Shown: piece after piece, positions 45,053 through 56,049 of the stretch
How positions within the stretch are numbered: position 1 is the stretch's first letter
Layout of the letters: every line of letters begins with the position of its first letter
Assembly: GCA_037176885.1 (NCBI GenBank)
Contig: JAWWNJ010000093.1
Location: 682,001-746,000 of the forward strand
Direction: 5' to 3'
DNA length: 64,000 nt
Source of the DNA: Favolaschia claudopus
Lineage: Eukaryota; Basidiomycota; Agaricomycetes; Agaricales; Mycenaceae
Position numbers and translations under genes: made by a program
The notes under the pieces: generated by a model
What the model saw: only the letters and a program-made list of their open reading frames with translations
Told to the model about the DNA's origin: nothing
Databases searched by the model: none

Positions 45053-46017
45053 ATAGACCACGTACATTGATATACTGTGACTGTGACATCAATCCAATCC
45101 TCTCGGCTTCTTTGCCCGGTCATTTTCGTTTCTGAATGCTGGCAATTGATGGACTTGATGGCCTGGAAGGCCGCCTGATCATTATCAGCTAGCCGCGTTT
45201 TCGTTTTCGATTTTCGTTCATAGCGCTGCCCTGTTGTGTGTGCGGCGGAGGTCCGAGAGGTCTTGTCATAGAGTGGAGAGGGTGCGCTGCGCTTGGTTGT
45301 CCTTTGAATATCGTCCATTCCAGGAAGCCATATTGCAATGCGCGGCTTTTTTACGGTACGGGGAACTTGTAAGGGAATTTGAAAGGTGGAAGCCATGCAG
45401 TAACGTGTCCTCTCACGCCAAGTCACATGCATGGGTGGGAAACGGGACACTCCCTGTACATTCATCCAAAATTCATCTGAGGATTCATTTGCAACTTGTT
45501 TAAGATTTTTAGCGCCATCGTGGCAGGCAGGGGGCGGGACCGACTGCGAACAAGTTAAACAAAGTACAAGACATTTGTTTGGCACGGATTATTGCAATTT
45601 GCAATATTAATGGCATCCCGCAGAAAATCCCTGGCTGAGGAAGTGCACCAAGTAGAGGAAACTTGGTCAACCTCGTGAACTTGGTGAACTCGGGTGGTGA
45701 ACTCGGCCTCGCCGGCATCACCTACCCAAAACGGCAATTATTGGATGTTGTTTGTCTACAGCCTGCATGTGTGACGCGTCACGTCTTTCCAGTATTACGC
45801 GTCGTATCTGGCTACCTTCTCATGGCTTCACTACAGTGCCATCCATCACGTCTCGACTACCCGAATAGGTGTGGGAAAGTCAACATTTTGTAATCGTTTC
45901 CCGGCCCGCAAAAAACCTTGGTTTCTTCGGGAAACCACGGCAAACGACTCAGTTTGATTGTAGCTGTCGGACTTATAAAAATCTAAGCCGTACAGTTGTG
46001 GACACACGAAACCAAGA
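45053..46017. other. No recognised gene
   Basis: A GTGAACT-TGG word is repeated three times at 45677-45705. Otherwise nothing identifiable. Confidence 0.35.
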
Positions 46018-46343
46018 GGTGTCAGATCTCTGGATCGCACATACGTTCTCACGACCCGCCCCCCCCCCAGATTGGGAAGTATATCCGAGAGCCATCAATA
46101 TTGCCTTTATACACTGTATCTATTACTTCTGCCCCGTAAAACTCATGGAGGGTTGCAAGAAGGGATCGACTACGACCACTAGCTATTTTTTATGCAGCAG
46201 TGTCTTCGGTATCGCGGTGGAGGAGGTGAGACGAGCTGTCCGAAAGAATCCGATTCGTCGGACTTGTTCTCGACGTCAGAACGTAAGGAAAACGTGACCA
46301 AAACGCGACGGTTGATGTATGGCCGATCCAGAGATCTGACACC
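46018..46343. mobile_element. 326-bp TIR element 'GGTGTCAGATCTCTGG'
   Basis: GGTGTCAGATCTCTGGATCG at 46018 pairs with CGATCCAGAGATCTGACACC ending at 46343. Target duplication not resolved. No coding capacity. Confidence 0.65.
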
Positions 46344-46765
46344 CCTTGCACGAAACTGACAAGAAAGATTTTCCGATTAAAGTCATGTCGTCAAGTACAC
46401 CAAACGAGAGATCTCCTTGAGAGCTTTCGATCCATATATATAAATCATGTAATTCTATCGAGCGGTTGGCCGGGAATTAGCCGAACAAGTTATGTAAGTG
46501 CCAAAATTTTGGCCGCCGGCGAAAACTCAAGCTAAATTCTTCGAAAAACATAGAATCGACGCGGATTGACGAGGGGATTATGATTCTGAACGAATCAAAA
46601 CAATTTATCGAGCCGTTTTAGAGAAATTAAATGTTTTTCCCACATCACCTGACACATGTCAGCTGCCTTCTGAGGCTCATTTCCGGTGAACTGCCGATGA
46701 AATCCCTGCTCACATATGTAGCAAAGAATCGTGGGGCGCTCTCGCACACCATTCCCCCTCCTCCC

Positions 46766-47283
46766 ATGGCCAGCAAAAGAGGCAGACCTGCTAAAAAATC
46801 CAAAAGAAATACCTCTGGGCTTGAAAATCAAGGTGGAAGATAGGCTCGAATCCAGCCTGTGTATGGAGGCAAGCCTGTCGTGTCTATCGACAGGCTTGCC
46901 TCCATAGACAGACGGTCACCGGACTAGGTGGAAGATCTCGGGCAGATCCTGCTCCTTATAGCCGTCGTAGTCCAAGTCCCTGTTCTTCAGATCCAGAGGA
47001 GCTATCAGACTATGGGGATAAAGAAATGCCAAATGATCTAGAGCTTGATTCCATAGTCTATCTGGAGGTTGATACAGACTATGATGATGTCTATGATGAA
47101 GATGACTGGGAACAGATTGCAGCTGCGAAGTTCAAGGAGCGTTTGCTGGAGATGGTTGTAAAGGAGGAAGAAGATAAGAGAGATGCTGGTGACAGTGATT
47201 GGTTACCAAGCCAAGAAAGATATGAGGCTGAAAGAAAGGTTCGAATACGAAAACCTGGAGGTATGAAGATTCTATTGTCCTAA
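46766..47283 (+). CDS. Basic-then-acidic ORF, possible transposase N-terminus, split by an 84-bp hairpin
   Basis: From the ATG at 46766: MASKRGRPAKKSKRNTSGLE and NQGGR. The frame resumes after the insertion or intron (46833-46927) as SRADPAPYSRRSPSPCSSDP, then an acidic run (DYDDVYDEDDWEQIAAAKFK) and AGDSDWLPSQERYEAERK, ending at 47283. Joined, it is one open frame of about 140 residues. A GRP-K basic patch followed by an acidic stretch and a DSDWLP motif resembles the N-terminal leader of a large DDE (Tc1-like) transposase family I recall from agaricomycetes. This match is from memory. A GTATGA donor near 47261 suggests more exons, but none was recognised downstream. Confidence 0.45.
46842..46925. 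mobile_element. 84-bp hairpin with 11-bp target duplication, introner-like
   Basis: A perfect 19-bp stem (46862-46880 with 46888-46906, loop of 7) lies in an 84-bp segment flanked by AGGTGGAAGAT on both sides (46831-46841, 46926-46936). The duplicated target contains AG|GT, so the insertion can be read as a GT-AG intron (46833-46927) that splices back to the original frame. Confidence 0.6.
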
Positions 47284-48187
47284 ACAATTGTATGACCTTG
47301 AAGCCGTAGATAAGGAGAAGTAACGTGTGACATGTGGCAAGTGGCGGTGTACAAAAAAATCCGATTTTCGGAAATCGACTCAAATCACAAAATTGAGAAT
47401 TGACTTTCGGCCGAAAATTTGGCTGCCGCAACTTTCTCGTAGGAAAAAGTTCGGAGCATGTTGTTTGAGCTCTTTGGGTAATTCTGAGTCAAAATTAAAA
47501 TTGGGTCCCAAACAACTCTAGATCAGCCGTAACGTAACTTGTCAGTTTTGTGTGTCGACAACTGTAGCATCAAAAATCAGTTTTCGGACCCAGAAAAAAT
47601 GACCGATTGCACAGCCACCTACCTATAGCCGACGCCTAGAGCCTCGGACCGAGAGCAAAAGTCCATTTTTGGCCGAGTGGAAGTGAGTTTGGACCGCGAG
47701 GAGTCGGGAAAAGGGCAAAAAAATAGAGGAAATTTTGAGCTCAAGGCCACCGATTACGTAATAAAATGAGGTCTCAACGTCAATCGCATTCTTTTCATCG
47801 GTTTCCTTCCAAAAATCTTGGTCTCGAAGTCTAATTCTCAGCCGATCAGTCAGGGCACGTGTGTCGAAAAGGTGGCGGTGGGCACTGTACAAGATGTCCA
47901 CAACATACTCAGTCAAGTCCCTGGCCTTATGGAACATGTCATACATCTCGAAGGCCAGTATGAAAACTTGATTTCTTTGACCCGTCCACCGACATGGGAC
48001 ATGGGCCTATAAAAATCCAAGGCATGGCATCAATTCAGTTTTAGGACCGAAATCCCAAGTAACAAGCCGCCATGAATTCCAACATAAAATACCAACTCGG
48101 CAAGGGATTTGTTTAAGTATGAGGCAAGCTGAACCGACTGAGATTAATCAATTGGGCAAGTTGATTGGTATTTTTCTGTCCTGGGCA
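47284..48187. other. No recognised gene
   Basis: A minus-strand open frame (47623-47946) with DQDFWKETDEKNAIDVETSF has no motif I know. Otherwise plain sequence. Confidence 0.35.
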
Positions 48188-48195
48188 CAGTATTG

Positions 48196-48715
48196 CAGTG
48201 TTGCAGTTAAGGGCTTAAGGGCTTAGCCTTAATAAGCCCTTAACCCTTATTAAGGTAAGGTCTTAATATCGGGACAAAACTCGTGAAGGCCTTATTAACC
48301 CTTAACCGGAATTTGCCGGCATCAATCTGAAGCGATAACCATCAAGCCGATAGGCTACTCTTGTGAAGTTGTGAACTTCCCACCCCCCTCCCAATCGCCT
48401 TGCCGTCATTGCCATACTGATTTCAGAACAATTCATCAGAATGACTTCGGCCGCGAGGTGGCAACATCTGGGTGTGGTATTTTTGCCAAGTAACAAAGAG
48501 ATGTAGGCCGCACAATTATTTCCTTAGTTTATATAGTGAGTTGCGTGCTTTCCACGACTCAGAATGGCATTTTTTTGGTGCCTCTCGGATCTTTACATTT
48601 TCGGAAATAAGCCTTAATTTGACCCTTAATTTGAGCACCCTTAATAACCCTTGATAAGCACCTAAGCCCTTAATTTTGGAGAGCACCCTTATTAAGACCC
48701 TTAACTGCAACACTG
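48196..48715. mobile_element. 520-bp hAT-like MITE
   Basis: Ends CAGTGTTGCAGTTAAGGG and CCCTTAACTGCAACACTG, flanked by the exact 8-bp duplication CAGTATTG (48188-48195, 48716-48723). An 8-bp duplication and CAGTG ends fit hAT. Subterminal zones are full of TTAAGG/CCTTAA words. Confidence 0.8.
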
Positions 48716-48819
48716 CAGTATTGATTTCGCAATCATAGTCCCTATCCCGACTATCCCTACAGCATTATGTGTTTACTGAATCTTTCAACATCCGTGGAAT
48801 GATGGGGTGGTTCCATTCA

Positions 48820-49667
48820 TCATTCTGTTACAGTGTATGCTTCCTGCTCATCCGCCAAAGGATAAGAATAAGAATAAGAGTTTTGAGCAAGCCCGCCGTT
48901 GATGACGCAGAAATCAGAGCGCAATAAATGCGGTGGGATGTCGGAGGCAAACACAGGATGAGGCATGGGGCTGCTTACATTCGGACCAGAGTTGGACGGT
49001 GAGCAATGAGAGGCGGAAACCGAATTTTCCACTCACTAACTACCATGGACATGGCCAAGTTCTTCGGGATTAAACATGCGTGGCAAGCAGCGGCTGTTCC
49101 TACAGCAATATGAGTATAGGGTGCTTGAACTTAGCAGCAGAATTACTGATGGCGGGTGGATACATGGATTTGACGTTGTTGTGGGGGTACCGGGACGTGA
49201 TTTGAGCGAAGGGATGGCGCTGCTTGGGAGGCGGTGGATGATGACGTGGGGTGCCGAACATGTAATACTCGTCTTGCAGGGATACCTGAAGGCCATATAC
49301 ACTGATAATCCCTCTCCTCTTAATTTCCAGACGCGTACAAGAGACAACGCACACACGTTATGCTGGCTACAGGAGCACCGCGTACAATTGGGCTTTGCTT
49401 CGTCGCACTATTAAGGTGTCAATCTGCAGGCCACCAAAGTACGATGGGTGCCGGACAGACCTTTTTTCTCTTCCTACGACACGTGAGACACCCGGTCTTG
49501 CTCCGAGTGTACTTCGGTTTTTGAACCAAACCCTGGCTTGCAAAGCTGGGGGGTATTGGATGAGTCTGAGGGAGGCGGCTAGAGGAGGTTAAACATTGAA
49601 GAAGAGGCAAGTAAGTAGTGAGGGCAGAATGGGCCCGGGTGGCGTACAAGGTGATACTGTCGGTCAT
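48820..49667 (-). CDS. Zn2Cys6 transcription factor, partial model
   Basis: The minus-strand exon from the ATG at 49667 (MTDSITLYATR) reaches KYTRSKTGCLTCRRKRKK. A GT-AG intron (GTCTGT...TTAATAG, about 49415-49465) follows. The next exon begins CDEAKPNCTRCSCSQHNVC. Together this gives C-x2-C-x6-C-x6-C-x2-C...C, the binuclear zinc cluster of fungal transcription factors. Its role is DNA binding in the nucleus. Target genes cannot be told. Downstream exons are uncertain: one frame continues LEIKRRGIISVYGLQVSLQD and HPPPPKQRHPFAQ, another is closed. A Pro/Ser-rich frame (48820-49032) may be a further exon. It is probably a host gene. Confidence 0.6.
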
Positions 49668-49891
49668 CTGAACGGGCAAGGGGGTGAGTTCCTGGCAAGG
49701 TTCCTGGTATACCGACTTATTAAGAGGTACCAACATCGAACGATATTGTCAGCGTTATTCCGCTGTCGGTATCGCCCGTATCGAGTTGGGGAGAGGAGGA
49801 GCCGAAGAAACTTTGCGTTTGTCTAGGAACGAAGTGGTTCTATTGCAAACGCATGAAGTACATGTGATGCTTATGAAAGTGTGCACTATTA

Positions 49892-50304
49892 TGGTGCCGC
49901 TCACTTAGTCACCGCTAGTTTTGTACAGCGGCCAATCTGGCCGCGGAAAATTTTTGGCTACTAGACCCCCTAGATTCGCAGATTTTGGCTCAAATTTAGA
50001 GCTTTTTTGGAAGGATTTAGCGCGCGCAGCGCGGAAAAGATCATCGTTTTTGCCCTTTCCAGTGGTATTCCACCCCTCGTAAGGCCTCGCTTGAGACATT
50101 TTGTTAGGGGTGGCCAATTCGGTTGAAGTTAAAATATATATCTCGCCCAATTTTTATTCTGAGCTCAATCCCTCTTGCCAAAATGTAGCTACCATGAAAT
50201 GGAGCATTTCTGCAAGAGGATTAAAAAATCAGATTTTTCCCCGATGAGATCAATGGGCCATCAATTTCTGTACAGAAGTAGCGGTGACTAAGTGAGCGGC
50301 ACCA
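49892..50304. mobile_element. 413-bp TIR element 'TGGTGCCGCTCAC', complete copy
   Basis: TIRs TGGTGCCGCTCACTTAGTCA onwards for about 38 bp, flanked by TA (49890-49891, 50305-50306). A truncated relative is at 36737-37134. Confidence 0.75.
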
Positions 50305-50329
50305 TAGACGGCAATAGACGGCAATACTT

Positions 50330-50405
50330 TAGTCACTAGTGTAATGGTAATTCGTGACAGTGCTATGTGTGTTACGTCGCGGTCACAGGTTCGTTCGCGG
50401 GTTAC
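50330..50405 (+). repeat. tRNA-like sequence, weak
   Basis: CACTAGTGTAATGGTAATT resembles an A-box arm and GGTTCGTTCGCGGG a B-box arm at suitable spacing. The B-box deviates (GTTCGTTC) and acceptor stems do not pair, so a SINE relic is more likely than a tRNA gene. Confidence 0.3.
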
Positions 50406-51572
50406 CACCACCATCTCCAAAATCGCGGAAATCTACTTCCCTCCGCTTCTTGTCAAAAAGACATGATTGGCCGAGTCGAAATTGTCAGCAGTGTGGAGAA
50501 CGAGCGTGCGGAGCACAAGGAGTAGAAAATATCAAAATTCCATGACCCCGTACTACCACCACCTGCTTGACTACGCAAAAGCTGCCTATGACTAGTTCTC
50601 CTCCGCACTTCGCATACAACGCGCGTGCTGGTTCGCAAGCCGTCAGTAGAATGGACATAGTGCGAAAAGAGAGGCGTGTGACGGCGACAAAAAAAAATCA
50701 CTTCCATACTCTACTCTACTCAGGCCGTTGTCTTCGTACGCAACTCTTCACCCAACAATTAATGGTCCCGAGGGCGCTTCTGCATTCTATTCACTCTGTC
50801 TCGCCGTCCATCCCAAGTCCATTTCATCGAGATCTTTTTTTTTTTTTATAAAACACTGGTCTCCCTCACATCCAGCTCATTTCTCAGCTCTGGCTCTTAG
50901 CATGATCTTAGCAGGCTGCAATAACACCCACACATACTGTTTATCACTCTGGGGCCAACAATCGTCGCCGCAGACTTTGTTTCTCGCCTTCTCGCCCCTC
51001 CGTCCTGCACAGTTGCTTAGTCACATTACACCGCCACATTGATTGGCATCAAACCCAGGCACAGTCCAGATTCGCAATAACGGCAAACTCGTTCGAAAAT
51101 TCCCCAGAGGTATGGGGTCGCTTTTGGATGCAGCAACTGGCATCTCCTCCCCTGGGCCCTACCTCGACCTCAATTTGAATTTTGATTCCGTTAGCGACTG
51201 CGACTATTTCTGGATCGGGCGGACAAAATCAGTGGTGAACTTGAAGCGCTGCGGGGAAATACTCACCGCATTTGCGCCAGCAGCTCCGGACAGGTTTGCC
51301 CAGCGCTTATCGAAGAAGTGTCCATGTTGAATTTTGCGGTTGAGGGCGTCGACGACGAAGGAGGACTTGAGGAGGACGAAGGAGAACGCGATGAGTGGGC
51401 CGGGAGGCGGTTGGTGGTGGTAGAGGAAGAGAGAGGGGAAGAGAAATTACGTACCCAATTGCCAGAGTAGCTGAGAATGCTGAATAGCCGTCGGCAAATG
51501 CCAAAAAGTGCGGCTTGACATGAACTCCTGTCCGCTATTAGTCTGTAATTTACCGCGTGGCAGGTCATAGGA
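50406..51572. other. No confident gene
   Basis: A serine-rich minus frame (51263-51568) and a plus frame (51043-51330) overlap. Neither shows a motif. Poly-T run near 50833. Confidence 0.3.
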
Positions 51573-51968
51573 GGGTCGCCTTATTATATAATCATCGCGT
51601 TTGGCAGTTTGTTCCCACGGCGCTTCCTGCCTCTTTCAACTGTGTGGTCGCTCATTTTCCCATATTCTAGAGGGTAAGATGCATTGACAAGCACTTTTCT
51701 ACACTCCCCGGAGGTTAGAATAGCTTATTTTCTATTTTGCAGTCCAAAGACGAGTTTTGTTTCTCTTCGCCGCCTTTGGCCGGCGGCGAACACCTCAACT
51801 TGAACTCATTCAAATCGCATCCGTTTCTCGAGCTTTCTTCTGGCTTCAAGTGCCGATAATGCATTTTAGATGATCTGAAAGCCTTTTGCGACAATAAGGC
51901 GCGTGAATACGCGTTCTAGATGCCAGGATGCAACGTGAGAAATTCCTGATTATATAATAAAGGGACCC
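51573..51968. mobile_element. 396-bp TIR element 'GGGTCGCCTTATTATATAATCA'-type
   Basis: GGGTCGCCTTATTATATAAT at the left pairs imperfectly with TTATATAATAAAGGGACCC at the right. No clear target duplication. Confidence 0.5.
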
Positions 51969-52182
51969 GCCAATCACTAACCCCTTGGAAGTGACAGACT
52001 ATTATAATACACCGCAGGTACGAGGAGTTTTGTATTCTAATGTCTGTTTATAAGAGACTAGTCCGCTATCATACAATGTATGGAGCGGCCGTCATTGTCG
52101 TCTACATCTATAGCCAAAAAAAAAATGAGATTGTTTTCTTGTAGTATCCCATGCTCATCAAGCTTTAACCGTGAATCTGCTG

Positions 52183-52431
52183 CTAAATCTCACCTTTAGC
52201 AACGGCTTTATCTGCAAGAAATCCCATCTCAGGATGGCCAGCATTGAGAGCTTCATTGTCCTTTGAGGTATGTTGCCGCTTGCATCGAGGGCAACGACAC
52301 TGTGGCGTTTGGATCGATTTCGAGGCTTTCTTCGCCACCTTCTTGACAGTTTTGCGTGCAGCTGAGGTGTGCGCAGAGAGAGTCGATGAAGCTGAGGAAT
52401 CCTCGCTCGCCACACATTTGGGGCAGCTCAT
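52183..52431 (-). CDS. Small CxxC protein, 82 aa
   Basis: From the ATG at 52431: MSCPKCVASEDSS, a Lys/Ser-rich middle (ARKTVKKVAKKASKS), then CRCPRCKRQH. Two CxxC pairs could bind one zinc as a treble-clef or ribbon. No family assigned. It lies downstream of gene B on the same strand, so it could be a last exon of that gene rather than a gene of its own. Confidence 0.35.
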   Translation of the reverse strand: MSCPKCVASEDSSASSTLSAHTSAARKTVKKVAKKASKSIQTPQCRCPRCKRQHTSKDNEALNAGHPEMGFLADKAVAKGEI

Positions 52432-52596
52432 TTGGGTGGGACATAGAAGAAGGGTATCGCATAAAATGATTTTTTGTATCGCGCGCTGTTGGCCGGCATT
52501 GAAATAAATTGGCTTTACTTGCACTTTGCATTTGTGTTGGATTGATCTACATTGAGATTGACGGTCTATAAGTACGCCTGATTTACCTTCCCGAAC

Positions 52597-52616
52597 ACAC
52601 ACACACACACACACAC
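52597..52616. repeat. (AC)n microsatellite
   Basis: About ten AC units in a row. Confidence 0.9.
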
Positions 52617-52720
52617 GTCGTAGGAGCTGTTACTTAAGTAGTTGAATTTGAGTACAGACTTTGTCTCTACTCTTTCTAGTTTGATTTCGTGCATCGTTTC
52701 AGCGATCACGTAAGTCAGTA

Positions 52721-55700
52721 TCACAGTGCTAAAGCAAAGCAGTCGCCAGATGGGCTGCGGTGCTCCATTGTGAAGGAACCTTCTCTCGATTGGAGAGTCG
52801 GACTCCATTCCGGACCGCGAAGCTGATTTTGGTCGAGAGAGGCAGCAAAAGGGAGGGTGTTGATGTCTGGGCGGGTATTGGGAGCACACGGGGTATCAAT
52901 AGCCGCAGGAGGGAAAATAGGAGAGTGACGACTTTGCGGGTAGCTGAATTTGTACGTCGCAGAGAAGACGATGGTCGAGTTGTCAATCCTCGCAATCTCT
53001 TGGTATATCGTGAATTGAGTTGGATCTATAAATCCGAGGTGAGAATCCGGCGACGTTGAAGAAGTGGACGTACCGAGACTGTCTGAAATGGTCTCCCAGT
53101 ACTCCGGGACAAGCAACGTACTATAGAGACAGCCATCAACAGAGACGTCGATGACTGGAGCTAGCAAAGTAGTCTCCTTGTGGACGATACGATCACCGGC
53201 GAAAAACACCGTGAAGCGGGATTCCGCGATGACTGAGGCGCAGCGCAATATAAAAGTCACCGTCGGGTTAATGGAACGGAGACAGCGCGGACGGCCAGAG
53301 ACGTGAAGGCCATCATCTGCTTCAAGCCACATAGGTCCCGCTGAAGAAAAGTCTTCTACATCGGGCGAGGGTAGCGTTTTCGGCAAAATAGAGGGTTTGC
53401 GATGAGCCATTGGGGCCATTGAATGGCTAACGATTTCCCGATTAGGGAACTTTGATGGCCCAAAAATTGTTGTCAAATTACACAAGAGGAAGGGAAGGTG
53501 ATTTCGAGTTAGGGGGGCCTTTTTTAATCCCAGTACATTTGCCGATAGCAATTCCCAGATGAGTTTGGTTGTAACAGATAACGGTGGAGAAAATATTTCC
53601 TAGAGAAAAGTGTGTAGCGAGAGAGGCTTGTTCAAGGCCGTCAACGGCCTCCCGGTTCCATGATTTGCCCCCGATAGTGTAACCACGAATACGATGCAGT
53701 CTGTCGTGACTGCTGTGATTGTCATGTGTCATGTCGAAAAGCTCTCGTACGACCGATTTTTTGTGAGTGAGATGCCCAGCATCATCAATTTTTGCGAACA
53801 TGGTATGAGGAGGCATTTCTTGCGCTGAGGCTTCCTCAGCAAGCATGGAATCGAAATCTACTCGGTATTGACAAAAGTAACCGTTAATCCGACGATTGCT
53901 TCGCGACCACGTGATATTTCTCCAAGACTTCGAGTTTGAAAAATACGTCAGGATATTCCTTAAACCTACACAAGTCGTTGTGGGCAACCTCTGTTCCTGA
54001 CGCTCTTCAGAGCCAGCGCAATTTTGGCAATAGCTTGAAATTCACCTGTGTCTTTCAACTTCTGCTCATTGTTCAACAGAAATCTTAGCAACTGCCCTTC
54101 CAGGCCACTTTCGACTACCTCTAGCTTGCACATGTGATCTATTCAAATGTTTTTGCACACTTGCTTTGGCTAGTAAGGGTGGTAAACAAGCCTACAATCT
54201 GAAAACTCTTCGGCCCCTTACTTGACCAAACATGGGGATTTACGGAAGCCATGGAGGCCTACTCTGGGATAGCAGTATATTGAATGTGTAGGTGATAGGG
54301 TTCAGCACTGTGATGGATTGGAAATCAACCAAGACTGTAGCTAAATTCTTTCCTCTTAGCATCTTTGAACGGCCACGCAATTATTTGGGGCCGTGCAGGA
54401 GGGATGGTTGAAATTGAACCAGTCCAATGCTGACAAGAAATTGATGCAATCAGAGATTTCGAGCAGTGAGGGACTGAAATGGATCCTCAAGTATAACCTA
54501 CCGTCCGAAGGCATGTTCTTGAACTTCAAGAAAATTGGAAATGCAGTCATTTATTGCAACAAACAGTGCAAAACAGCTGCAAATTAGAATCCGCCGAGAA
54601 ATCAGTTGTGCTTGATGGATTGGTTCAGGCCTTTGTCCGATGCTGTTCAAAGCATGCAGGAGAACATTCCGATGCATTTTAACCTATTACATACCGCAAT
54701 ATTCGGACCATACGAGTCGATCCACGGTTACTTTTGTCAATACCGAGTATATTCAAGCTAAACTGGCGTGGATTGCCAGCGGAATCTAAGGCACTGGCGG
54801 GAAGAGCCGGAATAGGCTCCGTGTCAGAAGAAGTGAGACTTGCCCAAGACTTGCCATCGAACGGTCAACCTCGGATGATATTGCGGGGTATTTGCCGCCA
54901 AAAGGGCGCATTAAATCTGTATTAGGTTGTTGAAATAGTTTTGCGAAGCATTTTCACCCCATATTTCAGGAGTATCTTGTCTGCGTTGGATACCGCCCGG
55001 GACCAGCACATCTGGAGATCACAGCTATCCGCCGAGAGTTCGCCGGCGAACGAGGAAGGGCGGATATGGTCAAGGTCACGCATCCGCATGAGTTTGAGAC
55101 GTTCCGGTTTCCGCTCCAGTTCCGGATGAGATTCAAAGATGGAGTCAAGATTCATCGCAGACGCAAGACGGTCGCGGAGTTGGCACACATTACAATTGGG
55201 TGAGTGGCCACCAATCATCCGACACCGACCAAAAAGAGCCTCGAGTACATCGTCTCCCAGAAGACAGATGTAAACTTTGAGGCGTCCATTGATGAGACGG
55301 ACTTTGGGAACTGTGAGAATAGCATTCTTCACCATGGTCTGGAGGTCGCTGTAGAGTTGATTGGACATGAATGATGTTTCATTCTGCATGTATAATGCAC
55401 AAAGAAGGTGGGAGAATCGGACAAGGGATTCGATTTGTTCAGATAAGGAAAGTCTGACGTTGATGAATGGTTCGAGCAACGCATGGAACATTTCCCCTAA
55501 AAGACTGAGAGGCTCGAGCTCCGCCCCCTCGCTGGGATCGTAGTTGGCAAGATCGAGCTTCCCGAGCTCTACAATGCAAAGCAGCAGCTTGATGGCCTTC
55601 GATACATTCTGACCATCCGCGGGATCAAGCAGCGCATGAATAGATGTTTCAGACCAGTCATGATCTGGTAAACGCTCGAGCCACAAACTAAGAAGCTCTC

Positions 55701-56049
55701 GGTTGACGCAAACATTTTTAATCACCATTCCCGCATTTGAGCAAAGATCGCCTCGAATACCTGATAAGGAGCGGTGATTCAGAAATAAAATGAGCAATGG
55801 AAGCAATGGTAACTTACGTTTGAATTCATGCTTGTAGTCGGAATCTGCCGTCAAGTTGTTTGCACCAACACGAAGATTGAGCCCAGGAAGATTTTTCACG
55901 ACTTCGGAGATATCTTGGAGCGTCGGCGCGGGCTCCTGATTCAAAGCAAGTGCTCGTTGAAATGGCGCTGACCAAGTGTGGAATAAGAGAAAGAGTGGAG
56001 GTTCAGGTGCCAGAAAACTTCCAAGCTCCGCAATTATCCGGCGAACCAA
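52721..56049 (-). pseudogene. 'Gene B': second copy of the gene A family, decayed
   Basis: The main minus frame (56049-54922) reads LPGLNLRVGANNLTADSDYK, WLERLPDHDWSETSIHALLD, GEMFHALLEPFINVRLSLSE, MSNQLYSDLQTMVKNAILTV, CLLGDDVLEALFGRCRMIGG and DLDHIRPSSFAGELSADSCD. These align with gene A block by block. A shift near 54945 precedes DLMRPFGGKYPAISSEVDRS. A TIR element (53861-54747) interrupts the gene. Beyond it come DFDSMLAEEASAQ and HDRLHRIRGYTIGGKSWNRE, then a C-terminal frame (to 52721) with GPMWLEADDGLHVSGRPRCL. The N-terminal half present in gene A is missing. It retains LEAL before FGRC where gene A has lost three codons. Confidence 0.65.
53861..54747. mobile_element. 887-bp TIR element 'CTCGGTATTGACAAAAG'
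   Basis: A 23-bp perfect TIR starting CTCGGTATTGACAAAAGTAA, flanked by TA (53859-53860, 54748-54749). Inside is a plus frame (54393-54587) with EGWLKLNQSNADKKLMQSE that I do not recognise. It interrupts gene B. Confidence 0.7.

Noticed and set aside
46842..46925. Possible tRNA (GGATTCGAGCC on the minus strand)
   Set aside because: The segment is mainly one long hairpin with an 11-bp target duplication. A cloverleaf does not form.
47623..47946. 107-aa minus-strand frame
   Set aside because: No recognisable domain, and neighbours are decayed repeats.
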